Notes under the pieces: model-generated
Seen by the model: the letters and a program-made list of their open reading frames with translations, nothing else
Databases searched by the model: none
What the model was told of the DNA's origin: nothing
Program-made: the position numbers and the translations under genes
Part shown: piece by piece, positions 31,694-44,756 of the stretch
How positions within the stretch are numbered: position 1 is the stretch's first letter
Layout of the letters: every line of letters begins with the position of its first letter
NCBI GenBank assembly: GCA_963930775.1
Contig: OZ005692.1
Coordinates: forward strand, 5,070,135-5,134,134
From: Cliona cf. orientalis
Lineage: Eukaryota > Porifera > Demospongiae > Clionaida > Clionaidae
Direction: 5' to 3'
DNA length: 64,000 bases

Positions 31694-34128
31694 ATGGCAA
31701 GTTCGTATTTATCTCCTCTAATTGCACCCAAACAAAAATGGCGACGTGAGTGGTACTATCTTGGCTACGGTGGTCATCGTCATTCGATACCTTATGGAGA
31801 TTTGACTTTGAAACACAGTGTAACATGCACCGATTGTTACAGTGATGTTATGTTCGTTGACTTTAACAAGCATAAGCGTAATTGTGTCAACAAAAACCAA
31901 GGATGCAATTGGGCTTATCTGTGTAAGGATCTTTCTAAGCATTTGAACATTAATACCAATGATCATAAGTGGTTAGATGGCTGCGATCATACAATTATCA
32001 AGTGTATCTATTGCCCCATCTGTGAACCAGCTAAACGCTGTGAAATAAAGAGGAAACTTGAAAACAACCTAGAAGAGAAGGATTTTCGTTTGGTCCTTTC
32101 CATGGTATGGGAAGCACGCTCAAGGTGGTATAATATAGGATTGGAGTTGGGTATCAGTGCGGAGACCCTAGACTGCATACGACAAAATGACAGGGATGAT
32201 GCTGAAAAATGCTTTATTGATATGATCAAGAGATGGCTGCAATCAGATGAAGTGGAAGATAAATCTTTCAAAGCAATGAGTACAGCACTGAAGTCACCTT
32301 TAGTAGGACGAGAACAGGTGGCAGAAGAGTTGGAGAAAAGTAAGTCATACTAGTTGTTACACTACTGATATATATATAATGCAGTGCCTTCTCTTCCAAT
32401 GGACCTAGCTGTCATGTGATACCTTATAATGGTTATATCACGTGTAGCTAGCTATAACGGATCTATACAATATTGTGTTGCCATAGATCCCAAGCGCACA
32501 ATGTCATATATAACAGTGACTGAGGCCGTAAACAGTGGCCCGTGCAGTGTTCTATCCCACTAGTACTGTTAACTGGTCAATGGCTCGTCTCCATAGATTA
32601 TAACTATAATTTATGACATTTGAAAATAATAATTATTATTAGTGATTTGAGGGACATATAATTATACCAACCTTCGGTTACCTGCATGTAAATCCCCCTT
32701 GGCCCCAACTTTAATATAGTTGAATCTATAGCTATAATAATCATTATTATCACAACAGAGATCCATAATATCACTAACGAAAAAAGGTGAAAACAATTTT
32801 CAAAATCGTGCATGTGCTATGTCTGTACCTAGCTACGTATGCGACATTCAGAAACAGCTGCATGTAGCTATAGCTAAATGTGCTTATATCGGATCGCTAG
32901 AATTATTGTGCTATATTCAACCCGGTTACCCTCAGCATGCATGTTCCAGAAGAGTTAGCTACGCAATGGTGGTTGACTTTTCTGTGTGCATGTGTTTGTG
33001 GTGATGTCTATCTTGATACAGCACGTGGCTAATTAACGCTCGGCGCGTGCGCACGAGCGTTACAGTACTCAGTTTGTCTGTCTGTCTGTCTGTTACCACT
33101 CTACTGCGTGCGTAAGGTATTTATGAATAAAATTGAACGTACCAGCCAATTTTGCACCGAACTCCAAAGGTTTTCAACTAAGGGATTTCGTTAAAAAGCT
33201 TTCTCTCACGAGTTATAGCTTATTCTTCGTTTTAGCACACCAAAGTCAGCCATTTTTCAGTTCCCAGTGCCGTAAACTAGAGCTAAGTCCACTTCGTATA
33301 CTACTCGTATAGCCCTAGCGCATGTGCGTTAGTCTATTAATAGCACTAGGTTAAATTTAGCTCCACTTGCCAAGAGCTTAGCACTTCCTTACCTGTGGAA
33401 ACCAAGTCTGTAGTGTGGTTTGTATGCGTGAACAGCTATATAGCTAGCTACAACCACTGCTGTAAACCAGGTCTGTAGTGTGGATGTGGTTGGTTTGATA
33501 TGTATGTGTGCACACAGCCAGCTGGCTGCAGCCACTGCTTGCTGCACTCCTGATTGGGCTTTTCCATTAATAAAGGATACACCCCCACGGAAGACCAATA
33601 ATTACTTCCTGACGGTATAAGCTATAAAATTTTAATTACTTTCTTGATGGATATTTAGCCACTTTATATTAATTCTTGATGGTCAGCTAATGCAATTTTA
33701 ATGATTCCAAATGGTGTTGTTAATAGTTGGAGGTGTAAATAATTGACAGGGTATCACTAGAAAATTTTTTTCTTTACATGATCTGCATGTGACATTGTGT
33801 AGTTAATTGTGCTATCATGTGATGCACAGTGGAGTAGGAACCAATTGTACATTGGGGGGGGGGGCCCAAGGTACTTGGTCATGCGCGATGCAGGGACGTA
33901 AATTAGTCATAGCGGCTAGTTTCTAAAAGCCTACCTTTTTTAACACATGTTACTGACATTAATCAGTATGCTAAAAATTAGACATTCGAGACCTTATCCT
34001 ACTAATAAGCTATGACTTTCTGGTCTTCTATCCTTGCTAAGTATAATTAGCTATCCACCCTTTTATTGGAGGGGCCAGGGCCCCCCCCCCCCCCTTCTAC
34101 AGGATTGGGGAGGCCATTGGCCCCCACG

Positions 34129-34159
<31 letters not shown>

Positions 34160-37100
34160 CTTCCTACTCCACTGATGCATATATGGCAATTTAACACACA
34201 TTCAGAAGGGGGGTTGGGGGGGTGAGGGAGAGAACTATAGAGAGACTCCTAGAAGTTATAAGAAACTAGTTAGCTCACTTTAATTAACATGACAGTGGAT
34301 TCAACTATCCCATGGCCACACCCCTAGCTCATTACTACTATGTTTATTTCCCTCTTGTAAGTCTATTATTCCTTGTCATGTTTTCAGGCCATGCATGGGC
34401 CACTTAACAACTTATCCTAGGGTAGCCTTGTCCCCAGGCTCCCTGATGCATGTAACATTGAATAGCTAGGAATATAGGGCCTGGGAATGAGGTATATGTA
34501 TCCTAGGGGAAATATACTACAATATCTATGTCTTAAGAGGCTATCAAAGAATTATTATGGGCACGTAATGAGGGGAATAAGCCTACATAAAGGACTAATT
34601 TAAAGTGGGAAGCTCGAAGTGTAATTATGGGTATATGTGATTGGGGTATGTAGGAGGGTTGAGATGAAGTGATTAGCTAGTTTATGTAGAGATGAAATGG
34701 GTAACATGATGGGGGTATGCAGTGATCAGTGCTGTGCACATGGGTTTGTAATTTGGGGAATGAGATGGATTTTTGTATGAGAGGGATGTGAGAGATGAAA
34801 TGATCAGGACATTTGATTAGCGTATAATATTGTGTAAGAGAAGTGAAGTAATAGGGCAGTAGCTATACTACTGTAGCATGTAGCCTCGTCCCGAGGCTCC
34901 TCCCTAACTTTTGAGGCTAACACACAATGTCATGCAGTGAGATGGGCATTTTGTATGAGAGATGAGTGGGGATATTATAATATTATTATGAGAGATGAAG
35001 TAATTAGGACATATGTGATTAGGGTATATAATATGTATGGGAATGAAGTAATAGCTAGGGCAGTACACACACACTGAGATGGGTATGTGTATGAGAGGTG
35101 TGAGTGGTTGCATGGGATATGTGCTTAAGACATGAAATGATTAGGATATGTGTATGTGTATGTGCATACCAGTGCTTGTGATTGGGGTATATATGTGCAT
35201 GATATTGTGAAGTGATTAAGGTATGTATATGAGAGATAAAGTGACAGGGATATTGAGAGGTGATGTGATTAGGGTATGCGTGATTAGGGCATGAGAAATG
35301 AAGGAATATAAGGCAGTACATGATAGTATATGACACACATGCAGTGAGATGGGTATGTGCATGAGAAATGTGAGTGGTTGCATGGGGTATGTGTTTATCA
35401 AGACATGAAATGATTAGGATATGTGTATGTGTATGTGCGTACCAGTGTTTACATTGTGAAGTGAATGAGAGATAAAGTGACTTGGATCAATTGGAATATG
35501 TGAGAGGTGATATGATTAGGGTATGTGTAGTTAGGGTATGAGAAATGAAGTAATAGGGCAGTATATGACACACAGTGAGATGGGTATGTGTATGAGAGAT
35601 GTGAGTGGTTGCATGGGGTATGTGTTAAAGACATGAAATGATTAGGATATGTGTATATGTCACGAGATGTGCATACCAGTGCTTGTGTGTGTATGACATT
35701 GTGAAGTGATTAAGGTATGTATATGAGAGATAATTGGAATATGTGAGAGGTGATGTGATTAGGGTATGCGTGATTAGGGTACGCGTGGTAAGGGTACGCA
35801 TGATTAGGGTATGCATGCTTAGGTGGCTATACCATGCTCAAAAGTCTAGTGAGCCTAGTACTGAAAATCAGCAGACACCCACAAGCATGTCTAGTAGGGT
35901 AACCACTAATACTGCCACCAGGGTGGTGATGGTGGTTTCACACCTAGATGTGTTACCACATAGTGCTGTAACTTGCCTAGGCATGTTTCAGATCTCTGCA
36001 CAACACACCACAAAAACACTCTAGTTCTGCTCCTCTGACTCATCTGCACACACCCATGCTTGCTCTCAGAACTCTTGCTTGAAATTTGATTCCCACCATG
36101 ATCTTGCTCATCCATACAAGAGACAATTTATAGCCCTATGGTCCTCTATACATGTGTGCCCAACTGTCACTGATGACTCGGCCCTTCTAATTATTCGGCA
36201 CCCTTTACTGAATGATTGAATATCAGAGGAGGTAGGACACGCTTGACCTTTGGCTAATAGTTCACTAATTAAATCGCTAGTATATATAGGCTTTTGTGAA
36301 GATTTTTCGAGAGTATCATTGTGATTTTCGAATTCAGCGCTATTGATTTAGTGGGGGAGCCCCTTTTTGTTAGCACTGTAGAGCAATTTTTAGGTCTTTG
36401 GAATGTTAATCAAAGCGGCTAATTGACATTCCAAAGACCTAAAAATTGCTCTACAGTGCTAATAATAAGGGGCTTCCCCACTAAATCAATAGCGCTGAGT
36501 TAAAAAAACACAACGATATTCTCTAAAAATCTTCATAAAAGCCTATACTAGCGATTTAATTAGTGAACTATTAGCCAAAGGTCAAGCGTGTCTTACCTCC
36601 TCTGATTGAATATAGTCTCTAATTTTTCGGCAAAGGTCGTCATGCGTATATGCTATAAACGGGAATGAAATGCGCACGCAGACAGAATGATGAATATATT
36701 AACCTCTAATAATTCGGCGAAGCTAAAGCAATATTATTATTTCCATGCCGAATTTTTAGAAGAAATACGGTATTAAGAACTATGCGCTCTTGGTTATGTA
36801 TAATGTTGTAGAGAGCTACTTTCAGGGCCGGGCATGCATGAACCTATAGCTAGTACATGCATGTAGGTGTATACTATAACATGTAACAGGTATAAATGCA
36901 TGTACCATGCATATACCTTTTTATGCTTAGTGTGGTACTAGGTTGTTTCTACCAACATTATTGCAAACCATTTGTAGCAGCATAGTGGGCCAGTCTGAGC
37001 TTCAGGACATACTACTGGGATGATGTATACACATGCATGAGCTATTAGTAACTGGAAAAGGTAGGGGCCGTTGTATATACTACTTTCTTAATGAGAGCTC

Positions 37101-40100
37101 AGCTAGGGATCTAAGCAGGTTGTGTCCCTTGTCCAATTAATACACAGTGCTGTCATACAAATTAAGGTAAAATAGTGGTATGGAGAAAATTTCCTCAATA
37201 CTACCAAAAATGTTTAGCAATGACAATGATCTAGGAGTATCAATGTACCAAGTCTGATCTGTTGTTGATATTAAAACAGTGGTGGAAGAAAACGGCTGTG
37301 ACAGGGGGGCACAGTGGGTGTATCACACGTCTACTATAATAGGGATCTATTAAAGGACTGTCATACAAGGGGGGGCACGTGCCCCTGGTGCCCCCCTGGT
37401 TCCGCCGCCTATGTAAAATAATTTTCCTATAGGTTTGTGCTGTGGTTGGCAACCTTTTTCCAACCACAATCATGCACAGAAAATTATTAGGACCACTGGC
37501 ATCGTTAAAAATAGTTTCCATAGCAAATTAGCAATGGTCTATTGTGCAATGTTGGGCATCAGTTGTTCATGTGAAATGATTATCCAATTAAAGCCATACA
37601 AGGGTTAGCCTCGTGCACCAGGCCTACCCTCCATACTACACATTGTCACGCTATACGAAAAATAGTAGTGTGCATAGTATTATTGAGAGTATAGGCCTGG
37701 TACACGCGGCTTGCAAGGACCATGGTTTTCAATATGAGCCGGGACGAGTGATTCCATGCTACAATGTCTTGGAGGTCATAATAGTTAATGTCATGCAAGC
37801 TGGAGTGTAATAAACAATTACCTACCAATAGAAGTTCCTCTAAATCAGTGAAGTGTAACCAACCCAGGGATAAAGATACTAGTACTGGGAACTCAGATCT
37901 TATTAATAGTGTCTGATGGATAGCTAAAATAACCTCCTTGTAACAGGACAATGTTTATTTTTATGGGAGTGAGTAGCTTGGAACAGCGCAGTATGTACGT
38001 AGATAACACTATTGAGGAGAGAGAAAGGGAGCTGTATTTGATACTGAATTTGTCTTCTGGGGATGGTAGCTATGTCATATTAATACTGGTAATTGTGTCA
38101 TAAGTACACCAAATTACACTCATAGGGGGTGTATGATTACTAGGCATTGGTGAATTGTGCTCAAAATCTGTCCTATTATGCTATGCTGGCAATGCTAATA
38201 AAACCCTTCATGCTCACCACAATGCCTTATAATTAGCAAAGGTACCGCTGCACTGAACAACAAAGGTTGCTGACATGCAGTCAAATATAGAAGGCAATTA
38301 GCATAATATTATGTATTATTATGCTCCAGTACCTTGGGCTCCAATAAGGATTCATGCAGCACACGAGATGAGGAAGGAATGGTTGAAGGGAAATCTAAAT
38401 AAATTATAGAATCTATTATGCTAGCATATGCCCATGTGCTAATGGAATCTATTATGCCCAAAATTAGCCTCGTCCCCAGGCCTCCACCCATTCTGCGTGC
38501 AACATTGAAGCTGGGTGGAGGCTATAGCTCAAATTTATGCCAGCATAATTCGCCAATCATGCGGCCTAATGGTTACAAAATCAAATAGCTAGCCCAATAA
38601 TTATACAGGCCAGCTCAGATGCCTTTAATACCCGTATTACTTTGATGTGGTCACAAACCACACCCTCCCATTACTTTTTCCTTAGGTGAACTCTGAGCCC
38701 ATCAATGCACAGTTAGCTAAAATCCTTTCGATGAGGACACCACTTGCAAGGGACGGAAGACCATTAATGACTTCTTGATGGTCTCAATACTCTAGTTAAT
38801 TAATTCTTGATGGTTCATCGGCCTATAATTAGATCTAGGGGGTCATATGCCAATTTCACTCTTCCGTGGGGGTGTATCATTCATTAATGGAAAAGCCCAT
38901 TGGGAAAACCAAGGGCTTATAAGCCCTTGGGAAAACCTTGTTGCTTTGCAGAATACATGCATGCTTTCTCGTTGGACAATCACTTCACATGACAAGGGAA
39001 TATAAGCGCCAGACACTTAATTCACACTAAAACTTTTCATACCGTATGCAGGGTGATGATTCCAAATTAACAATTGAATAATTTTCCTAGGGTACCTCCT
39101 ATTATGTTTGTATATGGAAACCATGCACCAGATCATGGAGATGCTCTACCGCCGAGCGTTTGGCACCAATGGTGTTCATTAGTAGTTGGTTTGTCTGTCT
39201 GTCTGTCGGTCTGTTTCCACGCTAGCTGCTACATACCTCGTTTGCGAGTCCAATTTGCAGTGTTATAAGGTTCCTTATGGCATTCCAAACGCATGATTTG
39301 TGTGGATTTCACCGAAAATGCTTTATTCGCCAGTTTGGCGTCATTTGCTGTTTCTAAGCTTCTTGACTTCTCCCGGCCAGCTTTGTAGCATAACTTTATG
39401 TATAAATAGAACTCGCGCTATATACGGCATAGGCCTAATACCCGGTAATATTATACGCATGCGCGAGGGTTACGAGGGTGGGATCTGGGGACAAAGATCG
39501 AGACTCAGAGGAGGTTGGCCATGCATCATGATACGTCATGTGCACGTGACAAAATTAGCATTCCTGCATAAATTAGCGACTTAGTACTATACTTGTTTCG
39601 ATAGCAGATTTATTCAAAGACAACTTTCTTAGCCCGATTTCAAATCCTGAGAGGGAGAACAGACCAACGAAGCCTTAATCAGCCTGAAATGCTGACTTTT
39701 GATTCATTATGAACGACAACAAAGCCTCGGATCTCGCTTATTTGGCAGGGATTGAACGGGGTTGAAAGGTTGATTTATCAAGGCTCACCGAGTTCTTTCC
39801 AACGGCATCCTTCGCGAAGCGCAGGAGTGCGTGATTAATACCTTGCCATATGTTTCTATACATTTTATATTGGTGCACGTGACACATTGGTGACATTTGA
39901 TGACGCATGTCCAACCTCCTCTGGAGACTATAGATAGCTACCACCGTTTAGTACTGCTTTATATTTCTGGTATCTATGGTTCGCCCATCGAAGTGTGTGT
40001 CATTCAAAACTCGAAGTCGAGAGTCGATCTTAGACTCCATCTCTGCGATTGAGGTGCCGGCATCGATGGTATATTGACGACCTTTTACCACACCCACCGT

Positions 40101-42421
40101 TAGAACTATGTAGCTACTGGGGATGTGATCAAGTTTTTCATTACGTCCAGAGTCCTAATTAGAAAAAAAGAATTCGGCTCTCGCTATGATGAAATTATGA
40201 TGAAATCTATGATGAAACCTATGATGTAATTGCTGTGAAACTGTTTCAAAATGTTTAGCGTGCATGAAAGGTTGTTGGGACCCAGAATTCGAACCTAGCG
40301 TAGAAGAGATCGTGGACTATCCGATGATATCATTATGGCGTTACTCTCAGTTCGCTTTCTCTAGCGAGCTCGCTTTAAGGGCAGGGGGATTTCCCTATTC
40401 AGTCGAGCACATGGCAGGTGAAGATCAACCGGTTCAAGCCGCGTGCCCCAATAGTTTGTCAATGTGTCCTAGTTAGACTTTATGGCGGCGTATTCATGAG
40501 GGACTCTGGACGTAGTCTCTAAGTTTTTCATTACTTGTTACGTCCAGAGTCCCAATCAACAAATCGCTTCGGCCGACCGATGAGGTAATTGTGATGAAAT
40601 GATGATGAAACTGGGGTGAAGACTGCTTCAAAATGTTTAGCGCGCATGAAAGGTTGTTAGGACCCAGAATTCAAACCTAGCGTAGAAGAGATCGTGGACT
40701 ATCCGATGATACTATTATGGCGTTTCTCTCAGTTTGCTTTCTCTAGCGAGCTCGCTTTCAGATCAGGGGGATTTCCCTATTCAGTCGAGCACATGGCAGA
40801 TGAAGGTCAACCGGCTCAAGCCGCGCGCCCCGATATTGTACGCGTATACGGAGCATGCGCAGTTTGTCAATGTGTCCTAGTTCGAATTTATGGCGGCGTA
40901 TTCATGAGGGACTCTGGACGTAGTCTCTAAGTTTTTCATTACGTCCAGAGTCCCAATCAACAAATCGATTCGGCCGCTCGATGAGGTAATGATGATGAAA
41001 CATATGATGAAATAATGATGAAACGTATGATGAAATTGGGTGAAGACTGCTTCAAAATGTTTAGCACACATGAAAGCTTGTTGGGGCCCAGAATTCGAAC
41101 CTAGCGTGGAAGAGATAGTGGACTATCGATGAGATGTGGCGATTCTCCCAGTTCGCTTTCTTTGGCGAGCACGCACTCGGGGGGATTTCCCTATTCAGTC
41201 TAGGCACATGGCAAGTGGAGGTCACGTCCGGGTCAACCAGCTCAAGCCGCGTGCCTCAATATACTCGCATACGGAGCATGCGCAGTCAGTCGACTTGTCC
41301 TGGTTCGACTTATGGCGGGTACAGTAGCGCGATGTGGTACTTTTCATGAGGGACTCTGGACGTAGTCTCCAAGTTGTTCAATACGTCCAGAGTCCCAATT
41401 CACAAAAAACAATTCGGCCTCGCGATGCAGTAATTATGAGTAATGATGAGTAATGATGATGAAATTGCTTTCAAAATGTTTAGCGCTAATGAAAGATTGT
41501 TGGGACCCAGAATTCGAACCTAGCGTAGAAGACATCATGAACTATCGATGAGATATGGCGATTTTCTCAGTTCGCTTTCTTTAGCGAGCTCGCACGCGGG
41601 GGGATTTCCCTGTTCAGTCTAGCACATGGCAGGTGGAGGTCACGTCTGGGTCAACCGGCTCAAGCCGCGCGCCCCAATATTGTACGCGTATACGGAACAT
41701 GTGCAGTCTGTCGACTTGTCCTGGTTCGAATTATGGCGGGTACAGTAGCGCGATGTGGTACGTACTTTTCATGAGGGACTCTGGACGTAGTCTCCAAGTT
41801 GTTCATTACTTGTTACTTGCCCAGTAGAAATTTACTTTTCTGCGGTTATTAGGTAATGATGACGTAATCTATGAGGTAATTACCAGAAAACTCGGGGCCT
41901 CCGTGGAGCCTTTCTGAGACTTGAAAATCGGTATTATATGTAGAGTATCTGACGCATGTATCCAGCGAATAGATTATAAGCTGAGCGCTACTTTCTCTAC
42001 GATGTACCGCCGGCCGAACTTCACGCGTTCTCTTGGCTGACGTAATCCCGTGGATAAATAAAGCTAGCCTTGTGCTATATATAGCACGCACACTGTGTGC
42101 CATGCCGCGACTAACCTGATGTTCAGAAGCTGTCGAGTTCGTCTCCTGTGATTGAAAATTGTCAGTGTCGAGGTCGAGAGTCGGCCGCGGTCGACTCTCA
42201 GACTCCATCTCTGTGATTGAGGCGCCAGTATATATCAATGTGTGTACGCACTATATTGACGACCTTTTACCATATGAACCATTATGCATGCAGCTACTGG
42301 TCAAGTTTTCATAATAATTATCATCACAATTTTCATCATCATTGCATAATAATTATTGAATCACTCACAAAATATAGCTACAATTTCTATTATGAACACA
42401 ACGCTTTTCCGTCATCACTCC

Positions 42422-42452
<31 letters not shown>

Positions 42453-43936
42453 TAGCTAACATTAAATATGAAAATAAATTGAATTACATCATTAGATAAC
42501 ATACTCTACACAATTGCTGCCACGCCCCCTCAAATTCATCAAGATGTTAAAGCAGGACTAATACATATGCAACTACTCATAGTAACCTAGGAAATCATTG
42601 CATTGCCTAATAATTATTGTATTCTTGCCTGGTTGTTCTAGTGCCATACAACGGTTACGCGCCGAGGGTTTTGGGCTCTAGAGAGCTCTAGTTTTAGCTA
42701 TGACCTTGGGCTTCCTAATACCTATATCCTATAAGCTTGGGGATTCAATTCCCACCTGATCTATTATGATTTTGAGCATTGCCAAGTCACTTTAGCTATT
42801 TATGATTCTCCATTGCTCCAGCGTAGCTATAGCTATAAAAATTAATAGGGACTTGGCTTCGGCTAAAGGCATGCAATAATAATTGATTTTTATAGGTGCT
42901 GTATGTAGTAATGTGTCCATTACACAAGCTGAGCGATTACAAAAACAAGTTGACAAAAAACTTAAAGATATTGATAAAGAGGTGAAGAATTTTAGTGACT
43001 TGACAGACCGCTACAGAAAGAAGAAGACCAAGCTTGAAACTAACAGAAAGGAACTTAAAGATTGGGAGAATGATTTGGAGGAACAGTCCAAGAAGATTCA
43101 AGATCTAAGAAAGAAGTACCGCAAAAAGCATCTTGAACTTGAAGACACAAAACAAGATGTTGCACTCTTCAGGGAAGATTTGGATGATTTTTCACAGCAG
43201 TTAAATGATCTACCAGATTACCAAGAAATACCTGCAACATCCGCTGAATTACAAGGAACAATATCACGCTGCCGTAAGCAGATGGATCTATGTAATGAAC
43301 ATATATCACGATTGAAAGCAGACATCACTCAAGATGAGACGGAATTAAGACAAATCAAAGAACAGATTGCAATATGTCAGAGAAGCATTGTACATGCAAT
43401 CGATGATTTAAAAAGGTTGAAACAAGAACTTGAAAAAAGTCAGGAATCACTGAATCGTGAGAAAAATAGTAACATTGTGAGGGAAGACACTGATACAAGG
43501 GACTACACTATTGATACGTGGCTTGGAAAAATATTTGAACGCTCAGTGTCTATCGGTTTTGCAGCTGGACTAATTACATTTGTAACAGGTGTGTTAATAG
43601 AATTATTAATATAATATTATTGACATAATCATTAACAGATAAATTTATATTATTGCAGCGCCATTTTTGCCACTAGTGGCTGCAGCTGGAACAGTTACCT
43701 TCCTTGGTGCCTGGTTCACTGGTTTTAGTGCAGGTAGCATTGGCCTTGTCAGGCAAATAATTCTTGGTCCTGCAGAAAGATATAATGAGCAGCAACAAAA
43801 GGTTTGTAAAAAATACGATCAAATAATTTCAAAAATCCACCTTGCAACAGACAAACTTGAAAGTAAATATTCATCTTGTGAGGATATATTAGAAGCTGAG
43901 AGGGATATTCTAAATGAGACCATTATATTATTGTAG
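31694..43936 (+). CDS. Zinc-finger-like / Death domain / coiled-coil / membrane protein
   Basis: Exons are 31694-32339, 42896-43588 and 43659-43936, spliced at GTAAGT / TTTATAG and GTGTGT / ATTGCAG. Both junctions are phase 1 and the sum is 539 codons including the stop. Residues about 38-115 are Cys/His-rich (CTDC, FNKHKRNC, GC, KHLN, CIYCPIC), resembling TRAF-type zinc fingers. Residues about 130-190 are a Death domain (WEARSRWYNIGLELGISAET, then CFIDMIKRWL). Exon 2 is almost all charged coiled coil, ending in IGFAAGLITFVT. Exon 3 supplies APFLPLVAAAGTVTFLGAWF, so two hydrophobic segments sit close together and form a hairpin or two spans, followed by a second short coiled coil. Death domains mediate oligomerisation in apoptosis and innate immune signalling. 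No catalytic domain is seen, so it is probably a membrane-anchored adaptor. The ATG at 31694 is the first ATG; an upstream TTG frame is not needed. Confidence 0.78.
33541..33700. repeat. Dispersed repeat related to 38745-38915
   Basis: Both contain ggaagaccaataattacttc-like and taattcttgatggt phrases in the same orientation. A cttttccattaat / acacccccacggaag block is reversed between the two copies. Confidence 0.7.
33827..34174. mobile_element. 348-bp MITE with CAGTGGAGTAGGAA ends
   Basis: TIR CAGTGGAGTAGGAA at 33827 and its complement ending at 34174 are flanked by ATGCA at 33822-33826 and 34175-34179. The right half contains very long C homopolymers (34081-34095 and 34131-34158). No ORF is of interest. 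Confidence 0.82.
34560..35830. repeat. Degenerate satellite-like region
   Basis: Recurring phrases are gagatgggtatgtgtatgag, gtgagtggttgcatgggg, gacatgaaatgattaggata and gatgtgattagggtatg. They repeat at roughly 270-300 bp spacing with internal shorter repeats. Frames crossing it are low complexity. Confidence 0.75.
36224..36604. mobile_element. 381-bp hairpin MITE, CAGAGGAGG family
   Basis: The ends CAGAGGAGGTAGGACA and complement share their outer sequence with the 449-bp MITEs. A perfect 9-bp duplication attgaatat is present (36215-36223 and 36605-36613). Unlike the 449-bp copies, this one folds almost end to end: arms of about 180 bp meet at a short loop near 36415. Confidence 0.92.
37608..37711. 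repeat. Small foldback with AGCCTCGTGCACCAGGCC ends
   Basis: The left end agcctcgtgcaccaggccta pairs with the right end (reversed) agccgcgtgtaccaggccta. Related single termini (tagcctcgtccccaggc) occur near 34424, 34882 and 38465. Confidence 0.65.
38745..38915. repeat. Dispersed repeat related to 33541-33700
   Basis: See the partner entry. Here the cttccgtgggggtgtatcat and ttaatggaaaagcccattgg words follow the gatggt phrases instead of preceding them. Confidence 0.7.
39506..39923. mobile_element. 418-bp MITE, CAGAGGAGGTTGG family (copy 3)
   Basis: The ends CAGAGGAGGTTGGcCATG and complement match the other family members. Flanks share gagact (39500-39505 and 39924-39929). The interior differs from the 449-bp copies, so this is a separate subfamily. 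Confidence 0.8.
40130..41830. repeat. Four tandem units of about 0.4 kb
   Basis: Each unit has gactctggacgtagtctc followed by tacgtccagagtccca (an inverted pair), a run of atgatgaaa words, cttcaaaatgtttagcg, gaattcgaacctagcgtaga and ctcagttcgctttc. Unit starts are near 40140, 40500, 40915 and 41345. Flanking segments 40010-40090 and 42165-42265 are also direct repeats of each other (gactccatctctg, tattgacgaccttttacca). Short ORFs recurring in the units are probably incidental. Confidence 0.9.
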
Positions 43937-44424
43937 TGTATATTAACTGCTTACATAATATTACTATAGATTCAGTGATATTATAATATTCCTATTGTGC
44001 TTGCAGTAGCTAGCTAGCTATAGTCAAGGCTCATATGGGGCTTTTAATTACCTATACAGCAACTTGAAGCTTAATATACATTATTATTAAATTTTATGTG
44101 CTTCTAGATGTTACCAGATTTCTTTGTGAACCTGATTTGCTACATATATGTAGGTGTTACTATGTGAGTGATAAGTAAATATAATAATGATTGTAATATA
44201 AGGAGTGAGCTCGCTTCACTCACTCACTCTTTATCCACGCGCACGCTGCGCATCAGAGACTCTGAGGTGTGCGCGCTGTGAGTACCTTTGACGACCATTA
44301 CTAACATACTCGAGTGCCAAAGAACACGTGCGATCATGTGATTCTGTCTATTAGTATAGTGAAATTCATTGGTATATAGTCCTGCAGAAAACATTTTGAG
44401 AAGTGAAAGTATCACCGAAGTGCG
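43937..44424. other. 3' flank of the Death-domain gene
   Basis: AT-rich and then a small GC-rich patch; no gene is seen. Confidence 0.45.
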
Positions 44425-44756
44425 TGGGCGTGAGGCGGGGGATATGACACCTAAACCACATCTGATTCAAGTCATAAATGACGTGCATGTTGTGTGACCA
44501 CGCCCTTTTAATTGCACATGTCTCAGGGGTGTGGCTGCTAGAGCTGGAAGTGTTCATTTAATATTCTCAATGGACCAGAAGCCAAGCAAGAAGGGAGGGG
44601 TCAGGCCACACCAAAACCAGCACCACCCTGTGCCTCAAGGACCACCATTCTCAATCAAGTGCTGACTGGCCACCGGATGTCCACCGGAAGCCCACAATCA
44701 ATCCCAATTAAAACATACAGCTTCCTCAAGGCCAAAACACACACAAAATTTAATAC
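44425..44756. repeat. Dispersed repeat, inverted partner of 30543-30860
   Basis: Matches the partner in reverse over about 300 bp with modest divergence. Confidence 0.85.

Larger units (their letters stand above)
32340..42895 (+). other. 10.6-kb intron filled with repeats
   Basis: The first intron of the Death-domain gene is about a hundred times longer than its second intron (70 bp). It holds MITEs at 33827-34174, 36224-36604 and 39506-39923, a degenerate satellite at 34560-35830, a 0.4-kb tandem repeat at 40130-41830, and small foldbacks. Stretches 32340-33540, 36605-37600, 37715-38740 and 41830-42895 show no gene; a terminus-like aggcggcggaaccagggggg word (minus) lies near 37400. Confidence 0.6.

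Noticed and set aside
42640..42790. Possible tRNA (ggggattcaattcccacctg T-arm-like word)
   Set aside because: No cloverleaf with a proper acceptor stem and anticodon arm could be built; perhaps an old SINE.
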